This document shows positions 27,528-36,286 of a DNA stretch of 64,000 nt, piece by piece. Numbering within the stretch: the first letter of the stretch is position 1; the number at the start of each line of letters is the position of its first letter. Source of the stretch: Caballeronia peredens. GTDB taxonomy: Bacteria > Pseudomonadota > Gammaproteobacteria > Burkholderiales > Burkholderiaceae. Below the pieces are notes generated by a model that was not told the origin of the DNA, made no database searches, and was given only the letters and a program-made list of their open reading frames with translations. Both the position numbers and the translations under genes were made by a program. Location: NCBI GenBank assembly GCA_001544595.2, contig FCOH02000019.1, forward strand, positions 56,216 to 120,215, given 5' to 3'.

Positions 27528-28334
27528 TTACGCGGAAGGCGTGGGTTTCATGAGCCTCGCCTTCAGGCCGCGCAGCACGCGGTACGGTAACACCAGATGC
27601 GCGATGCTTTTCGCGATGCCGATCCAGTCGAGCGGATTCGTCGCGCGCAAATGGCGCAGTTGCAGGCGCAGCGTCGAGAGCACCTGCACGCGCCGCTTCG
27701 TGGCGCTGATGCCGCTTTCGTTCGACTCGTAGAACAGGCCGAATTCCGGCAGATTCGCGCCGTCGTGGCGTTGCAGGAGACGCAGGATCAGATCGAGATC
27801 CTCGGCGGCGCGGTAGTGCGCCCGATAATTGCCCGCCTCGATGACCGCATCGACGCGCAACATCAGCGACGGATGCGTGAAGCACGTGCGCGCGAGCATT
27901 GCGCGGCGGATCGCGGCGGGTTCGGCGGGCGGCGTCAGATCGAAGAGCGGCGCGCCGTCGGTCGAGACGACATGCGTCCACATGCCGAGCACCGCCACGC
28001 GCGGATGCGCTTCCATATACGCGCGCTGCTTCGCGAGCCGGCCGGGCGTCGCGAGATCGCCGGTGTCGATGCGCGCCGCGTAACGCACGCCGCGCGCGGC
28101 GAGCGCCTCGACGCCCGCCTGCAGCGCGCGCTCGATGCCGCCGTTTTTCGGCATCCGCAGAATCTCGATGCGCATTCCGTCGATGACGGGCGCGACGATC
28201 GGCGGCGTGCTGCCGTCATCGACGATCAGCACGTGCACCGGCGACGTTTCGCGGAACGACGCGAGCGTGCGCTCGACCTCGGCCTGACCGTTGAAGGCGG
28301 GCATCAGGATGGCGACATCGGAAAGAGCGTTCAT
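27528..28334 (-). CDS. GT2 family glycosyltransferase
   Basis: 268-residue inverting GT-A enzyme. The nucleotide-binding core shows ILMPAFNGQAEVERTL (residues 9-24) and VLIVDDGSTPP. A DxD-like acidic motif occurs at RIDTGD. HYRAAEDLDLILRLLQ supplies the catalytic-base ED region. Its ATG overlaps the stop of the upstream flippase in ATGA (28331-28334), so the two are translationally coupled. It probably adds one sugar of the O-unit. Confidence 0.9.
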   Translation of the reverse strand: MNALSDVAILMPAFNGQAEVERTLASFRETSPVHVLIVDDGSTPPIVAPVIDGMRIEILRMPKNGGIERALQAGVEALAARGVRYAARIDTGDLATPGRLAKQRAYMEAHPRVAVLGMWTHVVSTDGAPLFDLTPPAEPAAIRRAMLARTCFTHPSLMLRVDAVIEAGNYRAHYRAAEDLDLILRLLQRHDGANLPEFGLFYESNESGISATKRRVQVLSTLRLQLRHLRATNPLDWIGIAKSIAHLVLPYRVLRGLKARLMKPTPSA

Positions 28335-29593
28335 GCGCGCAACCGGAAACGGATGTAGTAAAAGTTCACCGCCGCCGCCGCCAGATAACCGGCCGCGAGC
28401 CCGACGAGCGCGCCATAGCCCTCGAAGCGCGGAATCGCGATCAGATTCACGGCGAACGCGACCGCGAGCGCCAGCAGCCATTTCGACAGCAGCACGTACT
28501 TCGCCTGATATTTCAGCACGATGAGATTGCCGATCGCCTCGATGCCCGCCGGCACCGAAAGCCACACCGCCCAGCGAAAAATGCCGGCTGCATCGGCGTA
28601 ATTCGGCCCGAACACGCGCGCGATGATGAAGCCCGCGAGCGCATCCAGCACGGCGGCGCCCGCGATCATGAGGACGGCGGTCATCGCGAAGAGACGCACG
28701 AGATTGCGCCTGAGCGCGGCGATCTCCTGCACGCGGTACACGAACGCCGGCGCGATGGTCTGCGCGAGCATCAGCGCAAGCGCGATCCAGTTCTCGTTCA
28801 ACTGCTGCGCGGCGGAATAAAGCCCGAGTTCGGCGAACGACACGCGCTGCGCGAGCATCAGCCGGTCGAGCTTCAGAAACAGATACATGCAGATGAGCCC
28901 GAGCCAGAACACCGTGCCCGCGCGCATGAAATGCGAAAACAGCGCGCGATCGAAGCGCCAGCCGAGCCGGCCGCCATGACGGCGCATGTAATACAGCACG
29001 AGCGCGCCGCCGATCGCCGCCGCCTCCAGCGCCCAGAGCCAGCCGAAGCTCGCTGCTCCCGCGGCGAGACGCACGAGCGCATAGACGAGCGCCGCCTTGA
29101 CGATGGCGGCCGCCATGCTCGCGACCAGTTGCGGTTTGCTGAACGTGAGACTCTGCAGCCACGAATTGATGACGCCGATGAACGGCTCGCGAAACAGCAT
29201 CGTGACGGCGAGGCCGGCGAGCATCAGCCCGACCAGCGGATCGGTGCCGCCCGCGGCGATCCAGAGCCACGTCAGCGCGAGCGCCGCGACCGACACGCCC
29301 ATGCGCAGCACGAAGGCGCTGCCGAGCACCGCGCCGGTGTCGGCGGGCGGGCGGTTGACGATGGTCGGCACGAGAATCTCCGCGCCGCAGACCCAGGTGA
29401 TCGGCGCGATCACGAGCAGCAGCGTGTTCGCGTATTGCCACTTGCCGAAATCGCCGGGACCGAGATAGCGCGCGAGCAGCCCGGAAATGACGATGGCCAC
29501 CGCGATCTGCGTGAGCCGTTCGAGCCCGAGCCAGACGATATTGGCGAGCGCGCGGGCGACATCCGGATTGCCGGAGCGCAACAGGGCTTTCAT
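28331..29593 (-). CDS. Second Wzx-type flippase (O-antigen/polysaccharide)
   Basis: 420-residue polytopic membrane protein of the polysaccharide transporter family. The N-terminus VISGLLARYLGPGDFGKWQYAN is typical Wzx. Hydrophobic helices alternate with short basic loops throughout. It differs clearly from the flippase at 19631, so the window encodes two independent Wzx proteins for two glycans. It starts the minus-strand run that ends with the WecA-like transferase, and no ABC-type exporter genes are present here, so Wzx-dependent export is likely for this O-unit. Confidence 0.88.
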   Translation of the reverse strand: MKALLRSGNPDVARALANIVWLGLERLTQIAVAIVISGLLARYLGPGDFGKWQYANTLLLVIAPITWVCGAEILVPTIVNRPPADTGAVLGSAFVLRMGVSVAALALTWLWIAAGGTDPLVGLMLAGLAVTMLFREPFIGVINSWLQSLTFSKPQLVASMAAAIVKAALVYALVRLAAGAASFGWLWALEAAAIGGALVLYYMRRHGGRLGWRFDRALFSHFMRAGTVFWLGLICMYLFLKLDRLMLAQRVSFAELGLYSAAQQLNENWIALALMLAQTIAPAFVYRVQEIAALRRNLVRLFAMTAVLMIAGAAVLDALAGFIIARVFGPNYADAAGIFRWAVWLSVPAGIEAIGNLIVLKYQAKYVLLSKWLLALAVAFAVNLIAIPRFEGYGALVGLAAGYLAAAAVNFYYIRFRLRA

Positions 29594-30058
29594 GCGGCCG
29601 GTTCCGCGCCGCTGCCGGGCACGGCGCCTGCTACGCGAGCCTGATGGATTCGGGAATGCGTGCGATCTTGCGTCATCGACGTGAACTTTTGTGTGTTTGC
29701 GCGCGAAGGCGCCTCATTAGAAGTCATCGAGGCGAAAGAGCGTCTGAGCATTGGATTAGAATGAACGCGCAAGCCTGAACGGGCGCGTTTGCAGCGCGCG
29801 CAGCCACGAGAGCGCCGAAAGACAGCGATTATAAGTGCGATCCGGGGCGCGCCCGCTGCTTTGGCTTTTTGCTTCGATTTGCTTCCATTTGTTTCATTCG
29901 TATTGCTTTAACAGACGCATAGGCAGAATTCGAAACGTCGTCTGGCAGTCGTTCGTGCGCCTTCGTCACGCACCGGCGCGCCAACCGTCACGACCTGCAT
30001 GCCCTCATGGCTGCATCGCCGAGAATCCATCAATTAATAGACAAGAGGTAGCCATCTC
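29594..30058. other. Divergent intergenic region, 465 bp
   Basis: Separates the O-unit operon (minus) from the phosphohexomutase gene (plus) and should carry both promoters. A TATAAG hexamer at 29830-29835 is the best -10-like match on the plus strand, without a good -35. I see no gene. Confidence 0.4.
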
Positions 30059-31459
30059 ATGAGCCAAGTATCCCAGTCCATCTTCAAGGCCTACGACATT
30101 CGCGGCATCGTCGGCAAGACGGTCGATCGCGACGTAGCGCGCAGCATCGGTCAGGCGTTCGGCAGCGAGATCAAAAGCCAGGGCGGCGACTCCGTCGTGG
30201 TCGCGCGCGACGGCCGCCTGTCCGGCCCCGAACTCGTCGGCGCGCTCGCGGACGGCCTGCGCGCGGCGGGCGTCGACGTGATCGACGTCGGCATGGTGCC
30301 GACGCCGGTCGGCTATTACGCCGCGAGCGTGCCGCTGCCCTTGCCCGCGGGCGAGCGGCGCGTGGATTCGTGCATGGTCGTGACCGGCAGCCACAATCCG
30401 CCGGACTACAACGGCTTCAAGATGGTGCTGCGCGGCGCGGCCATCTACGGCGAGCAGATTCAGGGCTTGTACAAGCGCATCGTCGATAACGACTTCACGA
30501 CGGGCGCCGGCAGCTACACCGAGTTCGACGTGCAGCAGATGTATCTGGACCGCATCGTGTCCGACGTGAAGCCGGTGCGCCCGATGAAGATCGTGGTCGA
30601 CACAGGCAACGGCGTCGCGGGCGGTCTCGCGCCGCGGCTGTTCAAGGCGCTCGGCTGCGAGCTGGTCGAGCTGTTCACGGAAATCGACGGCACGTTCCCG
30701 AACCATCATCCGGATCCGGCGCATCCGGAAAACCTGCAGGACGTGATCCGCGCGCTGAAGGAAACCGACGCCGAAGTCGGCTTCGCGTTCGACGGCGACG
30801 GCGATCGTCTCGGCGTCGTCACGAAGGACGGGCAGGTCATCTATCCGGACCGCCAGCTGATGCTGTTCGCGCAGGAAGTGCTGTCGCGCAACAAGGGCGG
30901 CCAGATCATCTATGACGTGAAGTGCACGCGCAATCTCGCGAAGTGGGTGCGCGAGCAGGGCGGCGAGCCGGTCATGTGGAAGACGGGCCACTCGCTCGTG
31001 AAGGCGAAGCTGCGCGAGACGGGCGCGCCGCTCGCGGGCGAAATGAGCGGTCACGTGTTCTTCAAGGACCGCTGGTACGGTTTCGACGACGGCCTGTACA
31101 CCGGCGCGCGCATGCTGGAAATCCTCTCGCGCGTGGCCGATCCGAGCAAGCTGCTCAACGATCTGCCGAACTCGCTGTCCACGCCCGAGCTGCAACTGAA
31201 GCTGGAAGAGGGCGAGAACTTCGCGCTGATCTCGAAGCTGCAGGCGAACGCCAAATTCACCGGCGCGGACGACGTGCTGACGATCGACGGCCTGCGCGTC
31301 GAGTATCCGGACGGCTTCGGGCTCGCGCGCTCGTCGAACACGACGCCGGTCGTCGTGATGCGTTTCGAGGCGGACAGCGACGCGGCGCTCAAGCGCATTC
31401 AGGAGGATTTTCGCCGCGTGATCCTGGCGGAGAAGCCGGACGCGAAGTTGCCGTTCTGA
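30059..31459 (+). CDS. Phosphomannomutase / phosphoglucomutase
   Basis: 466-residue alpha-D-phosphohexomutase of the AlgC/ManB kind, interconverting hexose 6- and 1-phosphates for GDP-mannose or UDP-glucose synthesis. The phosphoserine loop TGSHNPPDYNGFK has Ser111. The metal loop DGDGDRLG is near residue 247, the sugar-specificity loop GEMSGHVFF near residue 330, and a C-terminal phosphate-binding segment RSSNTTP near residue 425. AGAGG precedes the ATG. It serves both surface-glycan loci by supplying precursors, and a rho-independent terminator follows. Confidence 0.93.
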   Translation: MSQVSQSIFKAYDIRGIVGKTVDRDVARSIGQAFGSEIKSQGGDSVVVARDGRLSGPELVGALADGLRAAGVDVIDVGMVPTPVGYYAASVPLPLPAGERRVDSCMVVTGSHNPPDYNGFKMVLRGAAIYGEQIQGLYKRIVDNDFTTGAGSYTEFDVQQMYLDRIVSDVKPVRPMKIVVDTGNGVAGGLAPRLFKALGCELVELFTEIDGTFPNHHPDPAHPENLQDVIRALKETDAEVGFAFDGDGDRLGVVTKDGQVIYPDRQLMLFAQEVLSRNKGGQIIYDVKCTRNLAKWVREQGGEPVMWKTGHSLVKAKLRETGAPLAGEMSGHVFFKDRWYGFDDGLYTGARMLEILSRVADPSKLLNDLPNSLSTPELQLKLEEGENFALISKLQANAKFTGADDVLTIDGLRVEYPDGFGLARSSNTTPVVVMRFEADSDAALKRIQEDFRRVILAEKPDAKLPF

Positions 31460-31488
31460 TCCGTGCGGGCGTTGCCCGATGCCCGATG

Positions 31489-31528
31489 AAAAGCGGCGCC
31501 GTCGACGAGATTGCGCCGCTTTTTGCTT
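31489..31528 (+). terminator. Rho-independent terminator after the phosphohexomutase gene
   Basis: AAAAGCGGCGC (31489-31499) pairs with GCGCCGCTTTT (31513-31523), and a T-rich tail follows. A TAAAAT hexamer at 31549-31554 just beyond could be the -10 of waaC. Confidence 0.75.
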
Positions 31529-31603
31529 TTCCGTTGCGCGCGCCGCGCTAAAATCGCCGTTTTCCTGCTCAGCCTCGCGCCGTCCGCGCCTCTCATTCCC
31601 AGC

Positions 31604-32599
31604 GTGCAAAAGATCCTGATCGTCCGTGTGTCGTCGCTCGGCGACGTCGTTCACAACATGCCGGTCATCGCCGACATCCGCCGCCGCTATCCGGATGCGC
31701 AAATCGACTGGCTCGTCGAAGAAAGTTTCACGAGTCTCGTCGAACTGGTTCAGGGCGTGCGCCGCGCGATTCCGTTTTCGCTCAGGCGCTGGCGCCGCGC
31801 GTTCGCGTCGCCCGCCAACTGGCGCGAAATCGGCAAGTTCAGGCGCGCACTCGCCGCCGAAAAATACGATCTCGTGATCGACTGCCAGGGCCTCATCAAG
31901 ACCGCGTGGGTCGCGAGCTGGGCGCGCGGGCCGCTCGTCGGGCTCGCGAACCGCACCGACGGCGCCGGTTTCGAATGGCCCGTGCGCTTCTTCTACGACC
32001 GGCGCGTGCCCATCGAGCCGCGCACGCATGTGGTCGAGCGCACGCGGCAACTCGTGGCGGCAGCGCTCGGGCTGCCGAAGCCGCACATGACCGACGACAT
32101 CGACTTCGGCATCGACACCCGCCGCGCGACGCTCGCCGTCTCCGGGCTCGGCCTGAATCTGCCGGTGCCTTATGTCGTGTTTGTGCACGCCACGTCCCGC
32201 GCCGACAAGCAATGGCCCGACGCCGCGTGGATCGAACTCGGGCAGGCGCTGGTCACGCGCGGCGCGTCGATCGTGCTGCCGTGGGGCAGCGACGCCGAGC
32301 GCGCGACGAGCGAAAAGCTCGCGAAGGAATTCGGCGCGGCCGCGATCGTGCCGCCGAAGCTCTCGCTGCCCGCGGTGGTCGGCCTGATCGACGGCGCCGC
32401 GGCGACCGTGGGCGTCGATACCGGTCTGGTGCATATTGCCGCGGCGCTGAAGCGGCCGACCGTCGAGTTGTACAATTTCTCGACCGCCTGGCGCACCGGC
32501 GGCTACTGGTCGCCGCAGGTCGTGAACCTGGGCGACGCGAGCCGCCATCCGACGCTTGCCGAAGTCAAGACGGCGCTCGCGGGCTTCGGCCTGCTGTAG
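31604..32599 (+). CDS. waaC: Lipopolysaccharide heptosyltransferase I
   Basis: Adds the first L-glycero-D-manno-heptose to Kdo of lipid A (GT9 family, ADP-heptose donor, cytoplasmic face). 331 residues from GTG 31604, which gives the canonical start QKILIVRVSSLGDVVHNMP. The frame upstream is hydrophobic non-family sequence. Diagnostic segments: DCQGLIKTAW near residue 90, VFVHATSRADKQWP near residue 190, and GVDTGLVHIAAAL near residue 270. KdoO and WaaA follow on the same strand, making an inner-core gene group. Confidence 0.92.
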   Translation: MQKILIVRVSSLGDVVHNMPVIADIRRRYPDAQIDWLVEESFTSLVELVQGVRRAIPFSLRRWRRAFASPANWREIGKFRRALAAEKYDLVIDCQGLIKTAWVASWARGPLVGLANRTDGAGFEWPVRFFYDRRVPIEPRTHVVERTRQLVAAALGLPKPHMTDDIDFGIDTRRATLAVSGLGLNLPVPYVVFVHATSRADKQWPDAAWIELGQALVTRGASIVLPWGSDAERATSEKLAKEFGAAAIVPPKLSLPAVVGLIDGAAATVGVDTGLVHIAAALKRPTVELYNFSTAWRTGGYWSPQVVNLGDASRHPTLAEVKTALAGFGLL

Positions 32600-32666
32600 C
32601 GCGTCCATCGCGTCCGTCGCGGGCAGCGCCCCTTCCGGGCAATCCAAGGTCGAAGGTCGAAGTCAC

Positions 32667-33551
32667 ATGACGCAATCTCAAATCATCGAAGTCGTATCGG
32701 GCGACTGGCACGGCAAGAACCTGTCCGTGCCGCGCGAAACGCTGCTCGCCGGCGTCGAAAACGGCAAGGTGCTGTATTTCCCCAATCTGCGGTTTCCGGT
32801 CGAAGGCGGCGAACTCGCGCTGCTCGATCCGCGCATCGCGGACCCGAAGCGCAAGAACATCAGCCTCGCGCCCAACGGCGGCGCGCTGAACGGCGTGCTC
32901 GGCGACCCCGTGACGCAGTCGGCGGTGCGCTCGCTCATCAAGCGCTATCAGGACAATGCGCGCTCGCTCGTCGACGGGCTCTTTCCCGAATACGACGGCC
33001 GGCTGCGCGTCGCGCCCACGAGTCTGCGGCTGCATCAGGTCGAAACCCGCGAGACGTCGTGGCGCAAGGACGACAGCCGCCTGCACGTCGATGCCTTCCC
33101 GTCGCGCCCGAACTACGGCGAGCGCATTCTGCGCGTGTTCACCAATGTGAATCCGCAGGGCTCGCCGCGCGTGTGGCGCGTGGGCGAGCCGTTCGAGGAC
33201 ATGGCGAAGCGCTTCCTGCCGGGCATCAAGGCGCCCGCGCCCGGTTCCGCGTGGCTCATGAACCTGCTGCACATCACCAAATCGAAGCGCTCGGAGTATG
33301 ACCATCTGATGCTGCACCTGCATGACGCGATGAAAGCCGATCTCGATTATCAGAAAGCGTCGCCGCAGGAAACCATGCCGTTCCCGCCCGGTTCGGTGTG
33401 GGTCTGCTTCTCCGATCAGACCTCGCACGCCGTGATGTCCGGCCAGTTCATGATGGAGCAGACGTTCTTCCTGCCCGTGCGCGCGATGGCACGCCCCGAG
33501 TGCGCGCCGCTCGGCATTCTCGAGCGCCTGAAGGGCAGGGCGCTCGTTTGA
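32667..33551 (+). CDS. kdoO: Kdo hydroxylase (Fe(II)/2-oxoglutarate dioxygenase)
   Basis: Hydroxylates C3 of the outer Kdo in Kdo2-lipid A to give the Ko sugar known in Burkholderia and Yersinia LPS. 294 residues. The Fe(II)-binding HxD is in RLHVDAF (about residues 138-140), and the distal His is probably in DQTSHAVMSG near residue 254. NVNPQGSPRVWRVGEPF and the C-terminal QTFFLPV fit the KdoO family. ATG 32667 follows an AAGG-rich leader. Its stop overlaps the start codon of waaA (TTGA), which ties production of the Kdo transferase and the Kdo-modifying enzyme together. Confidence 0.9.
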   Translation: MTQSQIIEVVSGDWHGKNLSVPRETLLAGVENGKVLYFPNLRFPVEGGELALLDPRIADPKRKNISLAPNGGALNGVLGDPVTQSAVRSLIKRYQDNARSLVDGLFPEYDGRLRVAPTSLRLHQVETRETSWRKDDSRLHVDAFPSRPNYGERILRVFTNVNPQGSPRVWRVGEPFEDMAKRFLPGIKAPAPGSAWLMNLLHITKSKRSEYDHLMLHLHDAMKADLDYQKASPQETMPFPPGSVWVCFSDQTSHAVMSGQFMMEQTFFLPVRAMARPECAPLGILERLKGRALV

Positions 33552-34933
33552 GCGGCGCCGCTGCCCCGAGCGCATCGGCCGCCGTGCTGCGGGCCGTCTA
33601 CCGGGCGCTCTGGTGGATCGTCGCGCCGCTCGCCGTGCTGCGGCTGTTCATCCGCTCGCGCAAGGAGCGCGGTTATCGCGAGCATATCGGCGAGCGCTTC
33701 GGCGGCGTTCCCGCGCATGGCGCACGAAGCGCCGACGATCTCGCGCCGCTCATCTGGGTGCATGCGGTGTCGGTCGGCGAGACGCGCGCCGCGCAGCCGC
33801 TGATCCTCGCGTTGCAGAAGGCGCATCCCGACGCGCGCATCCTGCTCACGCACATGACGCCGAGCGGCCGCGCGACCGGCGTCGAACTGTTCGGCGAGCG
33901 CGTGCTGCGCAGCTATCTTCCCTACGATCTGCCGATTCTCGTGCGCCGTTTTCTGCGCGCGTGGCGGCCGTCGCTCGGCATCGTGATGGAGACGGAAGTC
34001 TGGCCGACGCTCATCGACGAATGCAAGCGCGCCGACGTGCCGCTGGTGCTGACCAACGCGCGCATGTCGGCACGCTCGTACCGGCGTGCGGCGCGCTTCG
34101 GCCGCGCGGTGCGCGAAGTGTTCGGCGGTTTCACGCGCGTGCTCGCGCAGACGCCGTCCGACGCCGAGCGGCTTACCGCGCTCGGCGCGCGCAACGTCGC
34201 GGTGCTCGGCAACCTGAAGTTCGACATGAGCGCGCCGCCCGAACTGGTCGCGCGGGGTCATGCGTGGCGCGCGGCGATCGGCGAGCGGCCCGTGTGGGTC
34301 GCGGCGAGCACGCGTGAAGGCGAGGAAACGCTGGTGCTGCGCGCGTTCGCCGCGCTCAACGTGCCGCATGCGTTGCTGATTCTGGTGCCGCGCCATCCGC
34401 AGCGTTTCGATGAAGTGTCGGCGCTGATTGCAAGTCTCGGGCTGACGAGCGCGCGCCGCTCGGTGTGGGCGCCGAAACCGGTCGCGGCGGGCTCGGGCGC
34501 GGATGTGCCGGAGCCGTTGCCGGCGGGCGTGCAGGTCCTGCTCGGCGATTCGATGGGTGAGCTCGGCGCGTACTACGCGGCGGCGGATCTGGCGTTCATC
34601 GGCGGGAGCCTGTTGCCGCTCGGCGGACAGAATCTGATCGAAGCGTGCGCGGCCGGCGTGCCGGTGCTGATCGGACCGCACACCTTCAATTTCACGCAGG
34701 CGACCAACGATGCGATCGCCGCCGGCGCCGCGCTGCGTGTGCAGGATCCGCAGGACCTGGCGCGCGGCCTGCGCGAAATCTTCACCGACAAGGCGAGACG
34801 TCTTTCGATGAGCGCGGCGGCTTCGGCGTTCGCAGCGGCGCATCGCGGCGCGACCGCGCGCACGGTGAGCGTGCTGAGCGCGTTGCTGGAAGAAAGCGAA
34901 GCGGCGAAGCAGGCGTCCGGTTTAACCGATTAG
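33548..34933 (+). CDS. waaA: 3-deoxy-D-manno-octulosonic acid (Kdo) transferase
   Basis: Essential GT30 enzyme that transfers Kdo from CMP-Kdo to the lipid A precursor. 461 residues if translation starts at TTG 33548, which overlaps the kdoO TGA. A GTG at 33584 would give VLRAVYRALWW, also a good family start. Family landmarks: IWVHAVSVGETRAAQPL near residue 75, METEVWPTLI near residue 150, LGNLKFDM near residue 220, and the donor-site GGSLLPLGGQNLIEACAAGVPVLIGP near residue 353. The N-terminal hydrophobic stretch anchors it to the inner membrane. Its last 12 bp overlap the convergent glycosyltransferase gene. Confidence 0.95.
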   Translation: MSGAAAPSASAAVLRAVYRALWWIVAPLAVLRLFIRSRKERGYREHIGERFGGVPAHGARSADDLAPLIWVHAVSVGETRAAQPLILALQKAHPDARILLTHMTPSGRATGVELFGERVLRSYLPYDLPILVRRFLRAWRPSLGIVMETEVWPTLIDECKRADVPLVLTNARMSARSYRRAARFGRAVREVFGGFTRVLAQTPSDAERLTALGARNVAVLGNLKFDMSAPPELVARGHAWRAAIGERPVWVAASTREGEETLVLRAFAALNVPHALLILVPRHPQRFDEVSALIASLGLTSARRSVWAPKPVAAGSGADVPEPLPAGVQVLLGDSMGELGAYYAAADLAFIGGSLLPLGGQNLIEACAAGVPVLIGPHTFNFTQATNDAIAAGAALRVQDPQDLARGLREIFTDKARRLSMSAAASAFAAAHRGATARTVSVLSALLEESEAAKQASGLTD

Positions 34934-36178
34934 CGGTTCGGCTTCGAGCAACGCCGCCGCGCAACGCGCGAACCGTTCGTTGCTCGCGGTGATGCCGTAT
35001 TCCTCCGCGCGTTCCAGCGCGCGCGTTTCCAGATGCGTGCGCAGCGATTCGTCGGTGAGCACGCGGCGCAATGCAGCGGCGAGCTGATCGGCCGCGCCTA
35101 CATCGAACAGAATGCCGAAGCGGCCATCGCCGAGAATTTCGCGCGGGCCGGTCGGACAGTCGCTCGCGATCACCGGCTTGCCGAGCGCGAGCGCTTCGAG
35201 CAGCACCATCGGCATGCCTTCGTAGCGCGAGCTCAGCACCTGCAGCCGCGCGCCCGCGACGAGCGCATGCGGATTGTTGCGATAGCCCGCGAAATGCACG
35301 CGCGCGGCAATGCCGAAATCTTTCGCGAGGGCTTCGAGTTCGCCGCGAAACGCGCCGTCGCCGACGATCACGAGATGCTCCGCGATCTGCCCGCCGCGCA
35401 CGAGCTCGGCAAAGGCGCGCAACAGCGTGCGATGGTCCTTCTGGATCTCGTCGAGCCGCGCGACCGACACGATATACGGCGCGTCGCACGGCGGCGCTTC
35501 CTGCGCGCTCGCGTTGTCGCGGATGCGCTCGATGTCGATGGCATTCGGCAGCACGAACAGACGCCTGAGCGCGCCGCCGAACATCTTGCGCGCTTCCTCG
35601 GCCATGTGTTCGTTGAGCGCCGCGACGCCGTCGTAGCGCGCGAACTGCGCGGTGAGGCGGCGCTTTCTGCGCTCGCGATTGGCGAGGCGCGCGTCGAAGC
35701 TGAAGTGATTCACGCCGAGCCACGCGGGGCCGAAGCGGCCCGCGAGACGGCGCAGCGACATGTCGTAATCGACGATCAGCGCGTGCTGGCGCGCGAGTTC
35801 CGCGACGCGCCGCTTCACGTAGGGACGCACGGCGAGCGTGTTGAACACATCGCGCCCGATGCGGCCGAGCTTGCTCAGACGATTCGCGTAACGGCGCGAC
35901 TGGAAGTAATTGAGCCAGTCGCGATCCGCGAGAATTTCGATCCTGACGTCCTCCGGGACGAGCGCGCGAAAGCGCTGATGAAACGCGGGCGACGGATGCA
36001 TGACCGAGAGCGTCACGACGAAGCGCTCGCGATCGAAGATGCGCAGCCACTGGATCAGCGACGATTCGATGCCGCCATCGCCGAAATCGACGATGTGAAA
36101 GAGAACGGGGATGCGATCACCCTGACGTGCTGCCGATGCGGCGGAGGCGTTTCGCGAAAGTTGAGCAGCAGTGAGCAC
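34922..36178 (-). CDS. GT4 family glycosyltransferase (LPS core or O-antigen)
   Basis: 418-residue GT-B protein. FHIVDFGDGGIESSLIQWLRIF near residues 27-48 is the acceptor-domain glycine loop. The donor domain has SVARLDEIQKDHRTLLRAF, LVIVGDGAFRGELEAL and SSRYEGMPMVLLEALALGKPVIASD. It runs convergent to waaA and overlaps its 3' end by 12 bp. By position it is a candidate core-oligosaccharide transferase, but the acceptor cannot be deduced. Confidence 0.87.
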   Translation of the reverse strand: MLTAAQLSRNASAASAARQGDRIPVLFHIVDFGDGGIESSLIQWLRIFDRERFVVTLSVMHPSPAFHQRFRALVPEDVRIEILADRDWLNYFQSRRYANRLSKLGRIGRDVFNTLAVRPYVKRRVAELARQHALIVDYDMSLRRLAGRFGPAWLGVNHFSFDARLANRERRKRRLTAQFARYDGVAALNEHMAEEARKMFGGALRRLFVLPNAIDIERIRDNASAQEAPPCDAPYIVSVARLDEIQKDHRTLLRAFAELVRGGQIAEHLVIVGDGAFRGELEALAKDFGIAARVHFAGYRNNPHALVAGARLQVLSSRYEGMPMVLLEALALGKPVIASDCPTGPREILGDGRFGILFDVGAADQLAAALRRVLTDESLRTHLETRALERAEEYGITASNERFARCAAALLEAEPLIG

Positions 36179-36186
36179 CGTACAGC

Positions 36187-36211
36187 GCGGCCGCTTTCGT
36201 GAAGCGGCCGC
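36187..36211 (-). terminator. Hairpin downstream of the urease operon
   Basis: Perfect 10-bp stem GCGGCCGCTT (36187-36196) / AAGCGGCCGC (36202-36211) with a 5-nt loop, between ureG and the next minus-strand gene. There is no clear T-run. It probably ends ureG transcripts. Confidence 0.5.
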
Positions 36212-36286
36212 CGAAAAATGTGAAGCTGTAATGCTACCGCATGCGTGCTGCGCGACGCAGAATGCGATCCGCGCCGGGACATCAAG

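Noticed and set aside
30005..32647. 880-codon open frame on the minus strand opposite the phosphohexomutase and waaC genes
   Set aside because: His/Arg/Ala-rich sequence without any domain, entirely antisense to two well-recognised genes. Long antisense frames are a normal effect of high GC content.
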